Source: Nectonema munidae (Eukaryota > Nematomorpha > Nectonematoida > Nectonematidae). From it: DNA of 64,000 nucleotides. The stretch lies in NCBI GenBank assembly GCA_030549495.1, contig JAUIRK010000882.1, positions 62,001 to 126,000 of the forward strand. The letters run 5' to 3'. A model generated the notes under the pieces. The model saw nothing but the letters and a program-made list of their open reading frames with translations. It did no database searches and was not told where the DNA came from. This document shows positions 11,701-22,800 of the stretch, piece by piece; the stretch's first letter is position 1; every line of letters starts with the position of its first letter. A program made the position numbers and the translations under genes.

Positions 11701-14700
11701 TTTTTCCAATTTGCTTATTTAGTGTTAAACTAGAAACTTTAATCAAATTTGCGATCATAGAAAATGTTAAATAAAAAAAGGCAATCGGGTAGGTAATTAA
11801 TTTGGCGAACCAAGTTTTCCAACTTTGAATTTTTTGAAAATTTGTCAAAATATTTCTACTTTGGTTGCCTACGATTCGTGGATGTTCTTCCATTTATTGA
11901 AGATGATTTATTGTAGTTTTATATGTGCTGCTCAGAATACCATTTTAGGGGATTCTCATGCTGATACAGATGACAGCTTCGCGCAGAAACCACTGTTGTA
12001 AATACTAGCGAATCCGCGCCTGCTGTATTTTTTTATTTCTGGGGGAATCAGGTCCCCTTAAAAATCAAAAGTGTTACATCACATGAATTAGAAAAAACAT
12101 CAAATCTTTTATTTTTTCTAATTAAAATAAAAAGGTATTAAAATTCATCAAAATTGGCGCCCTCTAGATCGGACACAAAAAAATTTTCAAACAAATCGTC
12201 ATTCACTGCTTCATCATAAAGAGAAAGAAATGCTAAACTCGTCAATAAATTAAAATATTTACAAAAAAAATTATACTGGAAGGCAAACAGGTATAAAAGA
12301 TCCATACATCCTTAAGATGAAATTTATTATTAATAATTCCTTTAGCGTATAAACAATTTTATGCATGTATGGCATAGCAACGATTTTCCAACGAGTTTTT
12401 GGCAAGGGGTATTTCATTTCGACACGGAACACGCGTAAGAAAGTGTGAACCACGTTGAAGTTTACTGTATCGCATTTCTTCTCTTTGGCATTGATTCATG
12501 GATGTTTCCATAAAACATTTTGAAATGGGAATCTCCTTTGAACGGTGGTGATACAATCAGGGTGTCTACCAACCTTAAAAACCTCTTGAATTCAAAGAAC
12601 ACCCCTTGAAAACCTGTAAAACCTTGAAAACCTCTTCTTAATGAAGAAAAAAGAAAGAAAATTTTAAGAAATGGACAGATGAAATTACAAAAATTGATGA
12701 AGAAGCGAAACTAATAAAAAGCAATCTTTCACAAAGTTAAAACGCTTACTTATAAATGTATGCTCTCTTTTTCATAAAATATAATGTTTGAACTCATAAC
12801 TTCATATAATCGATATAAATGAAATAATATTGTAAACTTTGAAAATTTTCATATTACTCTTGAAAACCTCTTAAAAATCTCTTGAATTTCATTTTTGAAA
12901 TTTGGTAGACACCCTGTACAATGCCGGGAATTGCTTTTTGACGCTGTTGAAGTGCCTAATTCACATTTTTGACAAGGTTACTTGATAACTTTATTTTAAC
13001 AAATTAGATAAAAACTGCATTCTAAATTTTATCATGAATCCCATATTCAGAAAAACTTTTAGGCCAAAAGCTTTAACTAAACTGTTTAATATATCCCATT
13101 TTAGTCAATGGATCGTGTTTTGGATAGCATTTTGGCATTTCAATTTAAATTAAATTTCATCTTAGAAAGCTTGGCTTCTATTATTCGTTGATTTTAAAAA
13201 GGGAGTTTTGCACTGTTTCAAATAACTACAATAATATAGCATTTTGATTAATCTCTATTGAATTCCATTGTATACTTGAGTTCGTCTTTGTTCTTCCTCT
13301 TCAGGAACGATAACCCAAAATGGTTTTTTTTCACTAAGATCATCTTAATATATATATAGAACCATTTTGTAAAGTTTTATTTAAAATTCTGCCACCACTT
13401 TCAATGTTTTTGTAGATATCGTTTAATTTTGAAAAAACTTTTTCTAACTGAAAAGAAGTAATTCTGGCATTGTTTTTAAACTAAAAATGTCATTCGTTTG
13501 CCTCCATCGTTCAAACAGGGATCTATTAGTGTCAAACTTATAATCTAGATTATTACAGTTATCTTATTAATTTTTATATATCCTGGTTTAAAGCCATTAG
13601 ACTTGAGACATGCTTAGAAATATATTTCAATGCTTATGTTTATCTTATTGAACGTGGTATTATCATGCAGAGATGAACAGAGTAAGCAACTTTTGATTTT
13701 TGTAGGTGTTGAAATCATCAATTCTCTTCTCAAAGAGTTTAGCACGTCTCCGGAAAATACTGCACAAAACTTCTACAATTTGTATTTCATCAGCTTATTT
13801 GAGCATCTCTTCGTTGTCGTTTGTGATACCTCTCTCACAGCAGGTTTCTTAAATCTCCTTCTATTTTATCATTTGTACACTTTTTTTTAGCGTTCATCCA
13901 ACAGTGCTTCTGTTTTCGTCTTGATTTCTTTTGAAGCGATATCTATATTTTATGTACACTTTTTAGTAAGATCATTTAACTGAAAGATTTTTTTATAATC
14001 ATTACATTTTATGAAAATTATTGATCTACCCGCTAAAAAATAGCTATTTATAAATTGATTCACACATGTTATTTCTCAATTTATTCAAATCTCTTCAAAC
14101 CATCAATCATTCTTTCATATTCTCCAATTCGCTATAAAATCGATTAGAAATTTGAAATATTGTTTTACTTTCAATTTTTTTATTTCCTATATTTTAGCAT
14201 CTACCCATAATCAATTTTTTCATAGAGCCACTATTTCAAGTCTTTCGGCCTATATTTTTTGAAGATAAATTAAAAAAACAAAAAAAAACACCTTAATATA
14301 CAGTAATTTAAAATTATGCGAAGAGAGCTTTTATGCTTTTTTATGAAGTTAGCTAATTGATGTTTATGATGCCAAGTTATGCTTATTCGACAAATGTATA
14401 TCGTTAATGAAGATATTAAAAAGTAGCCTGTCAAGTAAGGATCCTTTGAATTGATTTTTTCGATCAGAAAGTATAATCCAAAAATGACCATGCTCATTTC
14501 ATTTAAGCCTCACTGTTGCATTTTCTTTAATGATAGACTTTGAAAAAACACTGTCTATAAAATGCTTCAAAGAAAGTTTTGAAGACAAAAGGAAATTTAT
14601 GCGCCAAATTTTATCCTTTAAAATTTTAACTTTTTTTTTTATTTTTTTTTGCGTAATAATATTATTTGTAGGATAGATTTTAGATAGGGTAGGTAGCGTA

Positions 14701-17259
14701 AAGAATTCAGTAGAGCATAGAATAAGACTAATTTGGAAAAAAAATTAAATCAAAGTTGTATTAAATCAGTTTTAGTATATCGTGGTCAAAGTTGAGCATT
14801 GAAAGAAGCCGAGAAAAATAGATTAAATACAACCGAAATGAGAATGCTCAGAATTCTACGTTATTTTTGTTTAAAATCCAAAATAAGGAATCAGAAAAAA
14901 ATTGCTGTCAAGTGAATGAAATAAACAATATTTTAGAGAAGCAAAGGGAGATAGGAGCTTATGAATTACAAAAGTTGGGTAAGGCGTAAGGGTAGACCAA
15001 AAATAACCGGGAAAGAAGTGGTTGAGAAAGATGTTGGAAAAAGAAATTTAAAATTTATTCATAGCTGTAAAACCGGCTAGATCCTAACTTGTTTGGAAAG
15101 TAGCCGTAAAATCGATTATCACTATTATTATTATTATTTATATAGCTTTTATGACGACGATTAACCTAGTTTTTTCAGATAATGGAAAATGTATGATTTA
15201 TTTTTTGGAAGCTAAGACTTTAAGGAAAAACTGAAGGCGTACACATAGTAACTATCTTTTTTAAAAATTCTTTTCTTTCTACTCTGTTACATATTTTATT
15301 AAATCGTAAACTTTGTTGGAATTCCACGTTCGTTGTTATTTTTATAATCCTGTGTACTCGTTCTCTTTTCTTCCTTTTTCCTTCTTCTTCAATTAAAATG
15401 AAAGAAAATGATGAAATAAAAAATAAAATAAGTTTTTTAAAATGTGTAACACTCTATACCCAAAATACTGCAGTGTATGCAGAATTTCATATACCATTGA
15501 AGCTTTTAAGCACTATTTTGCATAATATTCTTCTTCTTTCCATTTATTTGTCAATGGTGATTTTTCCTTCCATAAGAGTACACTTTCCTTTTGGCATTGG
15601 AATTATATGTTGATTTCAGATATTATTTTTTTAAAGTTAAGGATGTCATTTATAATTTAAAAAAGCAGTGTTCATTACCATATGTTGTTCACAGTTTTAT
15701 CTATTAAGAGTTGAGAAAAATATGTAACTTCAATTTAAAGCCCAAAATGTGAAACCTTTGTAAAGCAAATGGAATAAAAATATAGACTTTGACATGTAAA
15801 TAGGAGATCAAATGCAGAGTTTATTGAAAAAGTGTTTGAGGAAAATATCATAGCTAAAACTCAGAAAAGACCAAAAACAGCATGGAAGGAAGTATTTAAA
15901 AAAGATATGCGAAAAAATCATTTGAAATTAGGCGCAAAGTAAAATAGGAAACTTTAAAAACGAAAAGTGAGTAAAGCGCATATGTTATTTTATATAATAA
16001 TTGGAATTGCTTCCAGACATAGAATTACCTATAGTATACAAATCGTTTATAGATATCCTAATCTTAGTGTATTTTTGATGCTTAGATTTATCACAATACG
16101 CAAACGTCTTGTCAACAATGTTTTCTCTAGTTGAAACCGGCACAATCAAATGCCTATCTGGTAGTGGAGAGTGCACTCCACGCAACTTCCTTATTCAACA
16201 CACATGCAATCTCTTAAAGAGTGCCTTCTCCTATCTCTCTGAGTATGTGTTCATTCTTTCACTATTTTCTTCCTTGATACCTCGAATAATCCTTCATAAA
16301 TTGACAGGTGGTCTTGTCGTGGCACCCTGGAAGGCAACCTAAGATGACTTGTTTTTTCATAATTTTGCGGAATATAGTTTTCTACGCAAACTCTTCTAAC
16401 AAACTACAAATTTTAAATTTTTACAATTTATCCACTGTGAGCAAAGCACCACTCCATTATTAAGTCCATAAAAATGCTGTTTTTCCATGAAAGAAAGTTT
16501 TGTTTTTCAATAAACTGCGAAAATGTTACTAAAAGTTCCTCAAAATTATTAGCACTATCCTATGATCAAATATTTTTTACAGAATTATTTAATACAAAAT
16601 ATTGGCATAAGTTAAAAATTATATTAACCCAATAACTAACAAGCCATTTCAAAACAAAAGCGACATTAATTATACTATCATTGAGTAAAGAGCTATGGCA
16701 AAATACGTTTATTTTTTTAGATGTCAAAATCCTTTTTTGAAATTATTCTCTAAATTTTTTAAATTATGTTAATTTTCTTTGCTAAAATTTACATCTGGTA
16801 AATAGTACTAATAAGCGATGTTGTTCCGGAGGATATATTTTTAATCTGGTCTCTTGTTTACTTTTCTGAACCAATGCTTCGCAGAATATTCCAAATGCAC
16901 GAACGAGTATTTTTTCAAAAATTAGTCAAACCTGTCTTTTCGTGCATGAAAATGAAATTTTTGGTTTATTCGCGTTTAGCTCTCAAATCAAAGTGACCGT
17001 AGAAGGTTTCTTCCTACTGAGCCATAACAAAGAAGCTTTCAAAAAGCACTTGCACGACTTCATGGTTCAAATACGCGAGTACACCGGCGAGGATGAAAGC
17101 GATTTGTTTCTGGAGGAGCGACAGGCCGAGTATCTCAAGATCAAGGAAGAGAGCAAAGACTCAGCCTCCATTTCAAGCTCAAACGTCAACGCCTCCGATA
17201 ACTTTGTCAATTTCAGCAAAATCAAGCTCAAGGAGAGTGGGATGTTGGATATGTCCTGA
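4476..17259 (+). CDS. XPO1: Exportin-1 (CRM1), 3' half, eight exons
   Basis: Nuclear export receptor that, with RanGTP, carries leucine-rich-NES proteins out through nuclear pores. Eight exons: 4476-4555, 5606-5824, 7597-7701, 8067-8255, 9577-9940, 13706-13843, 16086-16242, 16980-17259. All have AG/GT borders and matching phases, giving about 510 residues ending in TGA. They follow human XPO1 from the [16 protein letters not shown] segment to the C-terminus without a gap, for example [32 protein letters not shown] and [10 protein letters not shown]. This is the C-terminal HEAT-repeat arch. The N-terminal CRIME domain and most of the NES groove lie left of the window. The last 45 residues are unlike the vertebrate tail and end KESGMLDMS, without the vertebrate EEMCD end. 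Introns of up to 3.8 kb hold MITEs, a SINE and LINE remnants. Seen: exon and phase continuity. Known: family role. Inferred: that the missing 5' exons lie upstream. Confidence 0.97.
5076..5160 (+). mobile_element. One end of a hAT-like MITE
   Basis: GTGTTTCTCAACC followed by CATGGACCCC resembles the ends of the non-autonomous family seen whole at 27244-27600 (GGTTCTTAAAC, ATGGACCCC). The opposite end was not located, so this is a fragment inside an XPO1 intron. Confidence 0.4.
5606..5824 (+). CDS. XPO1: XPO1 exon ([18 protein letters not shown])
   Basis: 73 codons between TTTCAG and GTAACC, phase 0 at both ends. It matches the human stretch MPFIDEILNNINTIICDLQP through LPNQVWDSIIQQA. Confidence 0.95.
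7597..7701 (+). CDS. XPO1: XPO1 exon ([16 protein letters not shown])
   Basis: 35 codons between TTTTAG and GTACTT, phase 0 both sides. [20 protein letters not shown] aligns with human VDILKDPETVKQLGSILKT. The exon is short but the splice sites and protein match leave little doubt. Confidence 0.92.
8067..8255 (+). CDS. XPO1: XPO1 exon ([13 protein letters not shown])
   Basis: 63 codons between TTCACAG and GTAACT, phase 0. [20 protein letters not shown] and [20 protein letters not shown] match human LGRIYLDMLNVYKCLSENIS and the following VTKQPLIRSM segment. Confidence 0.96.
8742..8771. repeat. TA dinucleotide microsatellite
   Basis: Uninterrupted TA run in the XPO1 intron between the exons at 8067 and 9577. 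The rest of that intron shows no gene. Confidence 0.9.
9577..9940 (+). CDS. XPO1: XPO1 exon (large HEAT-repeat exon)
   Basis: 121 codons plus one base between TTCTAG and GTATGC. It contains [40 protein letters not shown] and [19 protein letters not shown], all diagnostic of Exportin-1. Confidence 0.97.
10621..10765 (+). repeat. tRNA-derived SINE, copy 1
   Basis: A tRNA-like head with B box GGGTTCGATCC follows GGTTGGTTAGATGCTGG, then a body ending TTTTCGATGAAAACACCC and TACGGTACCAT. A near identical copy is at 28669-28812 (about two changes in 125 bp), and degenerate relatives lie at 24325 and 54430. It lies inside an XPO1 intron. Confidence 0.75.
11466..11924 (-). CDS. Antisense intronic open frame, possible small membrane protein
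   Basis: The coding part is 11474-11893, 139 codons from ATG, inside the 3.8-kb XPO1 intron. So long an open frame is unlikely by chance in about 70% A+T DNA. A TATAAAA lies about 25 nt before the ATG and an AATAAA overlaps the region just past the stop. The product has a polar N-terminus, a hydrophobic stretch ending [12 protein letters not shown], a charged middle and a strongly hydrophobic C-terminus ([20 protein letters not shown]). The pattern faintly recalls part of an arthropod gustatory-type receptor, but no signature is decisive. It could equally be a fragment of a mobile element. I do not recognise it. Confidence 0.3.
12558..12916. mobile_element. MITE with CAGGGTGTCTACC termini, 6-bp target duplication
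   Basis: The ends are CAGGGTGTCTACCAA and its inverse TTTGGTAGACACCCTG. The flanks TACAAT at 12552-12557 and 12917-12922 match exactly. The interior repeats CTTGAAAACCTCTT-like words in direct orientation near both ends. No coding frame. Size 359 bp. Confidence 0.8.
13706..13843 (+). CDS. XPO1: XPO1 exon ([14 protein letters not shown])
   Basis: 138 nt between TTTGTAG and GTTTCT, entering with two bases of a Ser codon and leaving with one base. [20 protein letters not shown] and [20 protein letters not shown] align with human ILFTLLQNVAQEEAAAQS and FYQTYFCDILQHIFSVVTDT. Confidence 0.95.
14680..15120 (+). mobile_element. LINE remnant, C-terminal reverse-transcriptase region
   Basis: Broken plus-strand frames read [20 protein letters not shown] and, further on, [20 protein letters not shown]. 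These are the usual C-terminal signatures of RTE- or Jockey-type LINE polyproteins (KKAEENRLNAFEMRMLR; GRPKKTWKEVVEKDM). Several stops and frameshifts. It lies in the XPO1 intron 13844-16085. Confidence 0.65.
15800..15945 (+). mobile_element. Second LINE tail fragment
   Basis: [20 protein letters not shown] is readable near 15870-15930, the same C-terminal motif as the fragment at 14680-15120. It is a separate truncated copy. Confidence 0.55.
16086..16242 (+). CDS. XPO1: XPO1 exon ([10 protein letters not shown])
   Basis: 157 nt between GCTTAG and [26 protein letters not shown] aligns with human GLTMHASILAYMFNLVEEGK, and [14 protein letters not shown] with YVANLLKSAFPHLQ. The split codons on both sides agree with the neighbouring exons. 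Confidence 0.94.
16980..17259 (+). CDS. XPO1: XPO1 terminal exon
   Basis: Begins after CGTTTAG with one base of a split Asp codon, then [40 protein letters not shown] and a divergent serine-rich tail to TGA at 17257-17259. Confidence 0.96.
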
Positions 17260-17473
17260 AAAGAACTGCCCTCTCGCTGGACTCGCTCTTTGATGCAATC
17301 CGTTTCCATTATCTGTTTCTCTCTCTCTCTCTTTTCGTACTTAACCCCCAACACAAATCAAGAGCACGCTCAAGTGCTTCCTTTATACTCCCATCCTCAT
17401 TTCTATCTTTACGTATGCATACATAAGCATTCATATATATAATACACTTATGTACTTTAAAACATTTTGTGCT

Positions 17474-17479
17474 AATAAA
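17474..17479 (+). terminator. XPO1: Poly(A) signal AATAAA of XPO1
   Basis: First AATAAA downstream of the XPO1 stop, giving a 3' UTR of about 230 nt that includes a short TC repeat near 17318-17331. Confidence 0.65.
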
Positions 17480-19240
17480 AATGTCTTAAATAATATTTTG
17501 CTAAAATGATCTTATCAAAATCTTTTTTCACTACCAAATTTATATATGCATGTCATGGTCCGTTTAACAAGCTCTTATTTGAGTTCAGGACCCTAAAACT
17601 GCGCAAACAAACATCACAGAAAGCCTCCATGGTGACGCACATAAATCAATTTTAATGTGGGAAAATTCTAAACCACAAAAAATACAATATTAACTTCAGT
17701 AAAATTTTTCTATAAATTTGAGCAATGTAAATACTTGATATTGATTTCGGATTTTTATCCGAAGCAAAAAAATTGAGTGTGTACTTTTTTTAAGGATGAA
17801 ACTAAACAGGAATCCTTGTATTGATAAGTGAAAATACTTCTAGTTTGACGTCATTTGGAATTTAACAGGGTTGGCCGCTCGTGAGCTATAATTGTGATTA
17901 TTACCTTTTAATTTTAAGATTCTTTGACTCGTAAAACTTAGATCCGATAAATAACACTGAACACTCTTAATAATAATTAACCCATTTAAGACTAAGCAAA
18001 GCAGACGATTTATATTCAAAGTCATTGAAAAAAGCAGACGAAGATGAAATTACTTATGTTCCAAAATAGGAACATTGGTCGTAAATGCGTTAATTAACCC
18101 ATACAACACCAACACCTCTACATTTATTTCCAGATTATGCAGTATAGTCCTTTGTCTGTAACAATAGGATACGTGAATGAAAATGTTCTTTTCCCAAATC
18201 ACCCGGGGTTCCGTAATTATGCTAAGATAAAACGGGAATATTTGGTGTGAGAACTTTTTGTTAGATTTCAATTAGGAATAAATTTTTGGTATATTTCAGT
18301 TTTACAAACATGAGAAAAATGATGCCGGGATACAATAACTATCAAAGATGAGAATATTTTTTATAAGATTTTTTGTTAGAATCCAGGATTACTTAGGACC
18401 GAGGTTATTGATAATAATTATTTTTAAATATCGATTTCTGATTTTAATCAATTTCGATATGAACGCATTTGATATGCTATTTCTATATCATAACTTTTAA
18501 ATACACGTGTCTTGTTGTTTAATCAGGAATGGCGCATTGATTACCCGTTTGTTTGAAAATTACTCTGTTAATCATAATAGCTGTGCATTTAAAGAGTTTT
18601 TTGTTGTGAGAGGTGAAAGGAGAATTTATTATTGTTGGTTCATCGGGATAAGGCCTTCTTCGTAGATTGCCTATTCAGTAATCCAACAACGTTGCTGGAA
18701 TCACCTATTCTTATTGTTTGCGTAACATTAAAATAGAGTATCGAATTGGTCAAAATCTTAATATACGACACGAGATCATTTAATACCTTTTTTTTGTTGA
18801 ACACAATCAATATGAGATTGGATGTGTTCTGGAAGAAGTATTTATACGCTTTGTCAAAGAAGAATTTTTGAAATTCATCAATATTATGCAGTTACCGGAT
18901 GCATTTATAAACGAATTGAAATTCAATATAACCTCACAAAAATAATTGACCTCGTATACCCAAGGCCGGATCTAGGAGAAAATTTACCATATGGTGATTT
19001 TATAACATTTTTAAGAATATTCTATCTACGAAAATATTTCAAAAAACTACCTGGAGCAGTTACTCGTCATACTAATTTTGAAGTGTAACTCCATTTAGAA
19101 AATAACAGTATACATGGTTGGAATATGCACTGATTTGCTGAGAAGAAGGAGGATTCCAAAGAAATCTCAAAATTCGCTACTACTTGTGCCGTTTTATAGT
19201 GAGAGCTAAGTGTATACGAAATAAGGAAGAAAGTGAGAGA
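17480..19240. other. Spacer between XPO1 and the GPCR gene, no gene supported
   Basis: AT-rich. An 88-codon plus-strand frame at 18822-19088 has no recognisable family, no splice context and no flanking signals, so I do not call it. The two flanking genes converge here. Confidence 0.5.
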
Positions 19241-19241
19241 A

Positions 19242-19247
19242 TTTATT
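19242..19247 (-). terminator. Downstream poly(A) signal of GPCR gene
   Basis: AATAAA on the minus strand about 40 nt past the stop. A second AATAAA at 19287-19292 overlaps the stop codon itself. Confidence 0.5.
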
Positions 19248-19286
19248 TTTGAACTTATTTATGAAAAATGATGAAGTGAGAAGAGT

Positions 19287-19292
19287 TTTATT
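19287..19292 (-). terminator. AATAAA overlapping the GPCR stop codon
   Basis: The last codons ACA CAA TAA A contain AATAAA. If used, the 3' UTR would be only some 15-25 nt. Confidence 0.4.
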
Positions 19293-19812
19293 GTGTCTTG
19301 GCCAATTTTGATGAATCGGATTTGAGATGAGCGCCATCCACTGCTTTGCCTTCTTCCGAAAAATTTGTTTTGTCTTCAATCTTCATATTGAAAATGACGA
19401 CCTTTTTCTTCTTCTTCTTGTCGATGATGTAGATTTTGCACAGCTTAAAGATGAACAAGCAGAAGAGATAGGTGAATCCTGTGATGTAGCTGTTGGCGCA
19501 CGCGATATAGAAGGAAGTCACGGGCTCCTTCACGATCTTGAACATGATCTGCATGAACGTGCTGTTCACGTTGGAGATGATGGCGCCAATGATGAGGACG
19601 TACGCGTCAATGAATTCCTTGGGCAGGCAGCGCAGCTTGTAGATGAAGTAGAAGGATGAGATGTAGACAAAGAGCTCGCAGATGTACGAAATGAGGGCGA
19701 AGAATGTGTTTGGGTATTCGCACACGATGAAGCTGTAGTTCACGAATGGGCTTGGCTGATGTTCCTTGATTTTTTGGGGTAGCGAAATGAAGTTCAGCGT
19801 CAGAGTGCACAC
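19288..19812 (-). CDS. GPCR exon 2 (TM4 to C-tail)
   Basis: 174 codons and a TAA stop. It starts VCTLTLNFISLPQKI (rest of TM4) after TTTGTTTAG. ECL2 has a Cys (SFIVCEYP) that can pair with the one before TM3. The stop codon is embedded in CAATAAAAC. Confidence 0.92.
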   Translation of the reverse strand: MCTLTLNFISLPQKIKEHQPSPFVNYSFIVCEYPNTFFALISYICELFVYISSFYFIYKLRCLPKEFIDAYVLIIGAIISNVNSTFMQIMFKIVKEPVTSFYIACANSYITGFTYLFCLFIFKLCKIYIIDKKKKKKVVIFNMKIEDKTNFSEEGKAVDGAHLKSDSSKLAKTQ

Positions 19813-22800
19813 CTAAACAAAACCGCGCCTTCAAAAAGAATTCTGCAGCAAATAGGCGCTCTACGAAATTTTTGTCTTGCCATATGGATAAATAATAGAA
19901 TTTGCTATTATTGGCTAGAACTAAAGACTTCCCTTGTTACCTGACTCATTGACTAAAACAAAGATTTAAAATTTTTTAAATGTTAATTTGGCTATTAAAC
20001 TAAAACAGTTAGCTATCAAATCATTTTGAGATTTAAAAAAGAACGAAATCTTAATAGCTTTAAGAGTGACTCCTAAATAAAAAATTTAGTAGTTCAGAAT
20101 TCCAAAAAGTAGGCAATTTTTAGGAAAAGTGGAACGAAGTGTCAACAATTCGTTTGCTTTATGCCAAAGTCATGTGAAGCGCAAATAATATTTGATTGTT
20201 ATGATGGATGTCACCTAGTTAAAAAGGATTTGGTGACACTTTTCGGCTTAAAAATAAAAGTTGATTATTATGTGTTACTGATTTATTGATAAATTATGTA
20301 ATTATTACAACCTTACTAAAAAAATATATTAATTATACAATTTTTTATATAATTTTATCTCAAAAAAAAAATAAAAGAAAATAGTTATCTTTAAAAACGT
20401 CATCCCATTTAATGTTTATTATGCACCCAAATAATATAAAGTTTAATTTTAAGCGACACAGTGTCACGCGCTGATGTGTCAAAGTATGGTATAAAAGCAT
20501 CCAATAAAATTTCTTAAAGAATTGTCAATCAAATTTGAAGTTTAGAGTGATGGCTACTTATACGACGCGTATCAGAAGTCAAACTGCCACATGTAGGCAA
20601 TTGGCATATTAGCAAACGCTTTTTTCCCAAAGTCATTACAAACGTACTATAAACTGAATAAAATTTTAAAGTTTATTTAGAAGACAGTATGAGTCTATCC
20701 TGATCATAAAACTAAATTTCTACAAAATATCGAAATAACTTTAAGAATGACGACCGACAGGAAAGGTTTAAGAATAATTTGATTGATTTGTTCATTTACA
20801 TCGCCACAAAATTGCAGAGCAATTGAAATGCTTGGATGTTACGATGATAATAGATTTTTTGCTTTTTGCACGCCTCTCACATTTTTACATATGGTCATTT
20901 CTATGATTTTATGTCCCTGAAAATACGCCGTATTATATCCATATGAGTTTCAAGTTAATTTTGATTCACACAACGCAATCACAATTGTTAAATGAGGTTT
21001 GGCCAACGTTTTTTTTGTTTTGATTTCATCTAAAAAAGTAAAAATCGGCATTATCGCGTGCCTATTTTAATTTACATCAGAAAGTCTGATTATTATTATT
21101 ATTATTGCTGTTTTTGTTTTCTAATTTTCATCAAAATTTAAAATGGCTTTTTTCACAACTACATTTAAAATGAAATAAACAAGTACTAATTCAATTTAAT
21201 ATATAATTTTATCTTGTTATTGCCAATAATTCTTTGCTTAGCACCAAGAGAAAAACTCTCTTCGAAGTGAAAAATTAGGGTGAGCTTCACAGCGTTAAAA
21301 CAAGTTTCAATGGTTTCTTGATTTTAGTTACTGTTTCAATCTGATCTCCAATCAGGTTTGGGACTATTAATTGCGGAGGACCAATTAGAAAAGCGATAAC
21401 CGGAATGCAGTATGTTTGCTTTTACCAAGAAATAAAATAAACTAGCGTATGTGTATATACGAAAATTTGATTGACAGTATGCAAATCATATTTTATAATG
21501 GATAGAAAGGCACACTCACACAAGTTTTTTTGTCAAAATCGGTCACATAGACTTAAAAGGAGCTTTGTTCGAAATTTAGTTTGGATGAAGTTATAGACTT
21601 ATAATTTCATAGAATCTAGAAATTTGGCATTCTGAAAGGATATTAAAAGCAAATTTTAAAAATTACATCTTAAACCGCAATTTAAATATAAGTTTAAAAA
21701 ATAGCCTATTTTTTCACCTTTGAATATATTAAGTAGAATGCTGAGATTGCTACACTTTCACCATGTCAACGCCACAAGTGACCAAGATATCGAAATGACA
21801 CTTTTTCGAAGTAACTTTTTCTTATATTTATCGGATCGACGTATACACAACAAACTCGATAAAACTTGAATTCAAAATAGCCTACTGAGTCATCTCTATA
21901 ACATTAAGTGGTAATTGGCTTAGAGAGCCTAAGCTTTTTCATTACAAATAAGCATTTTTCAAATAGAAAAATATGAAAAAGTTAGAAGCGAATTAGGGAA
22001 AAATGCATCATTACCCATATGAGGTCGATGAGGCAGCAGAAGAGGTTGAAGTAGAAGGGGCGTTCATTGGATCGGTTTCGGTAGACGCGATGATCAAATC
22101 CGCGTGCCATCGCCTCCAACTTGTAGAGCATGGGAACACTGACGAAGATGACTTGAGAATTCTCGAAAAAGTAGTAAAAGCTGCACTTCAGCACTTTGGG
22201 GTAGCCGATGAAGGTGAGTGGCACCACGAACGTAAGCATTATCCCCACAGCGATGGTCAAGCTGGGAACGCTGTAGATGCTTTTGATGTAAGGGTGCTTA
22301 CGATTCGCGTGAATCAGGCAGAGGGATGTGAGGAGGAGAGTGATTCCGAGGAAGGATAACACGATCAAGAGGATTCCTTGGTGCGAGAAGCTTTTGATGT
22401 AGTAGGGCTGGATCTTGATGCACGCAGTTTGTTCATTGTTTGTGAAGAAGAGCTTGGGACAGCGTTCGCACCTTTCATATCCGCGTTTAACAATAACTTC
22501 GTAGGGCTTGCACATCTGACACACCCAGCAACACTTTTTCTCCGTCTTCAACTTGATTTCGTTGCTTTTGCAGACCTTATTGCACATCGCTGCCGATAGC
22601 TTCGCAAAGTTGAAAGCGCGACTCCCCTTCCCATATGGCTGCATATCCACGAAAGAGTTCTTGAACATCGAAAAGGTTCCCAAGCGTTGGCCTTGAAGTG
22701 AAGAGCCATTGAAGATGAGGTTCACGAGTTCAACGTCTTTTCTGATGTTGCCGTTCTTATAGAAAGTCATTTTACTTGCCACACCCTGAAACGTTGCAGA

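Noticed and set aside
18822-19088. 88-codon plus-strand open frame
   Set aside because: No recognisable motif, no supporting signals, and codon content like the AT-rich background.
22003-22599. Plus-strand open frames over the GPCR
   Set aside because: Antisense shadows of GPCR exon 1.
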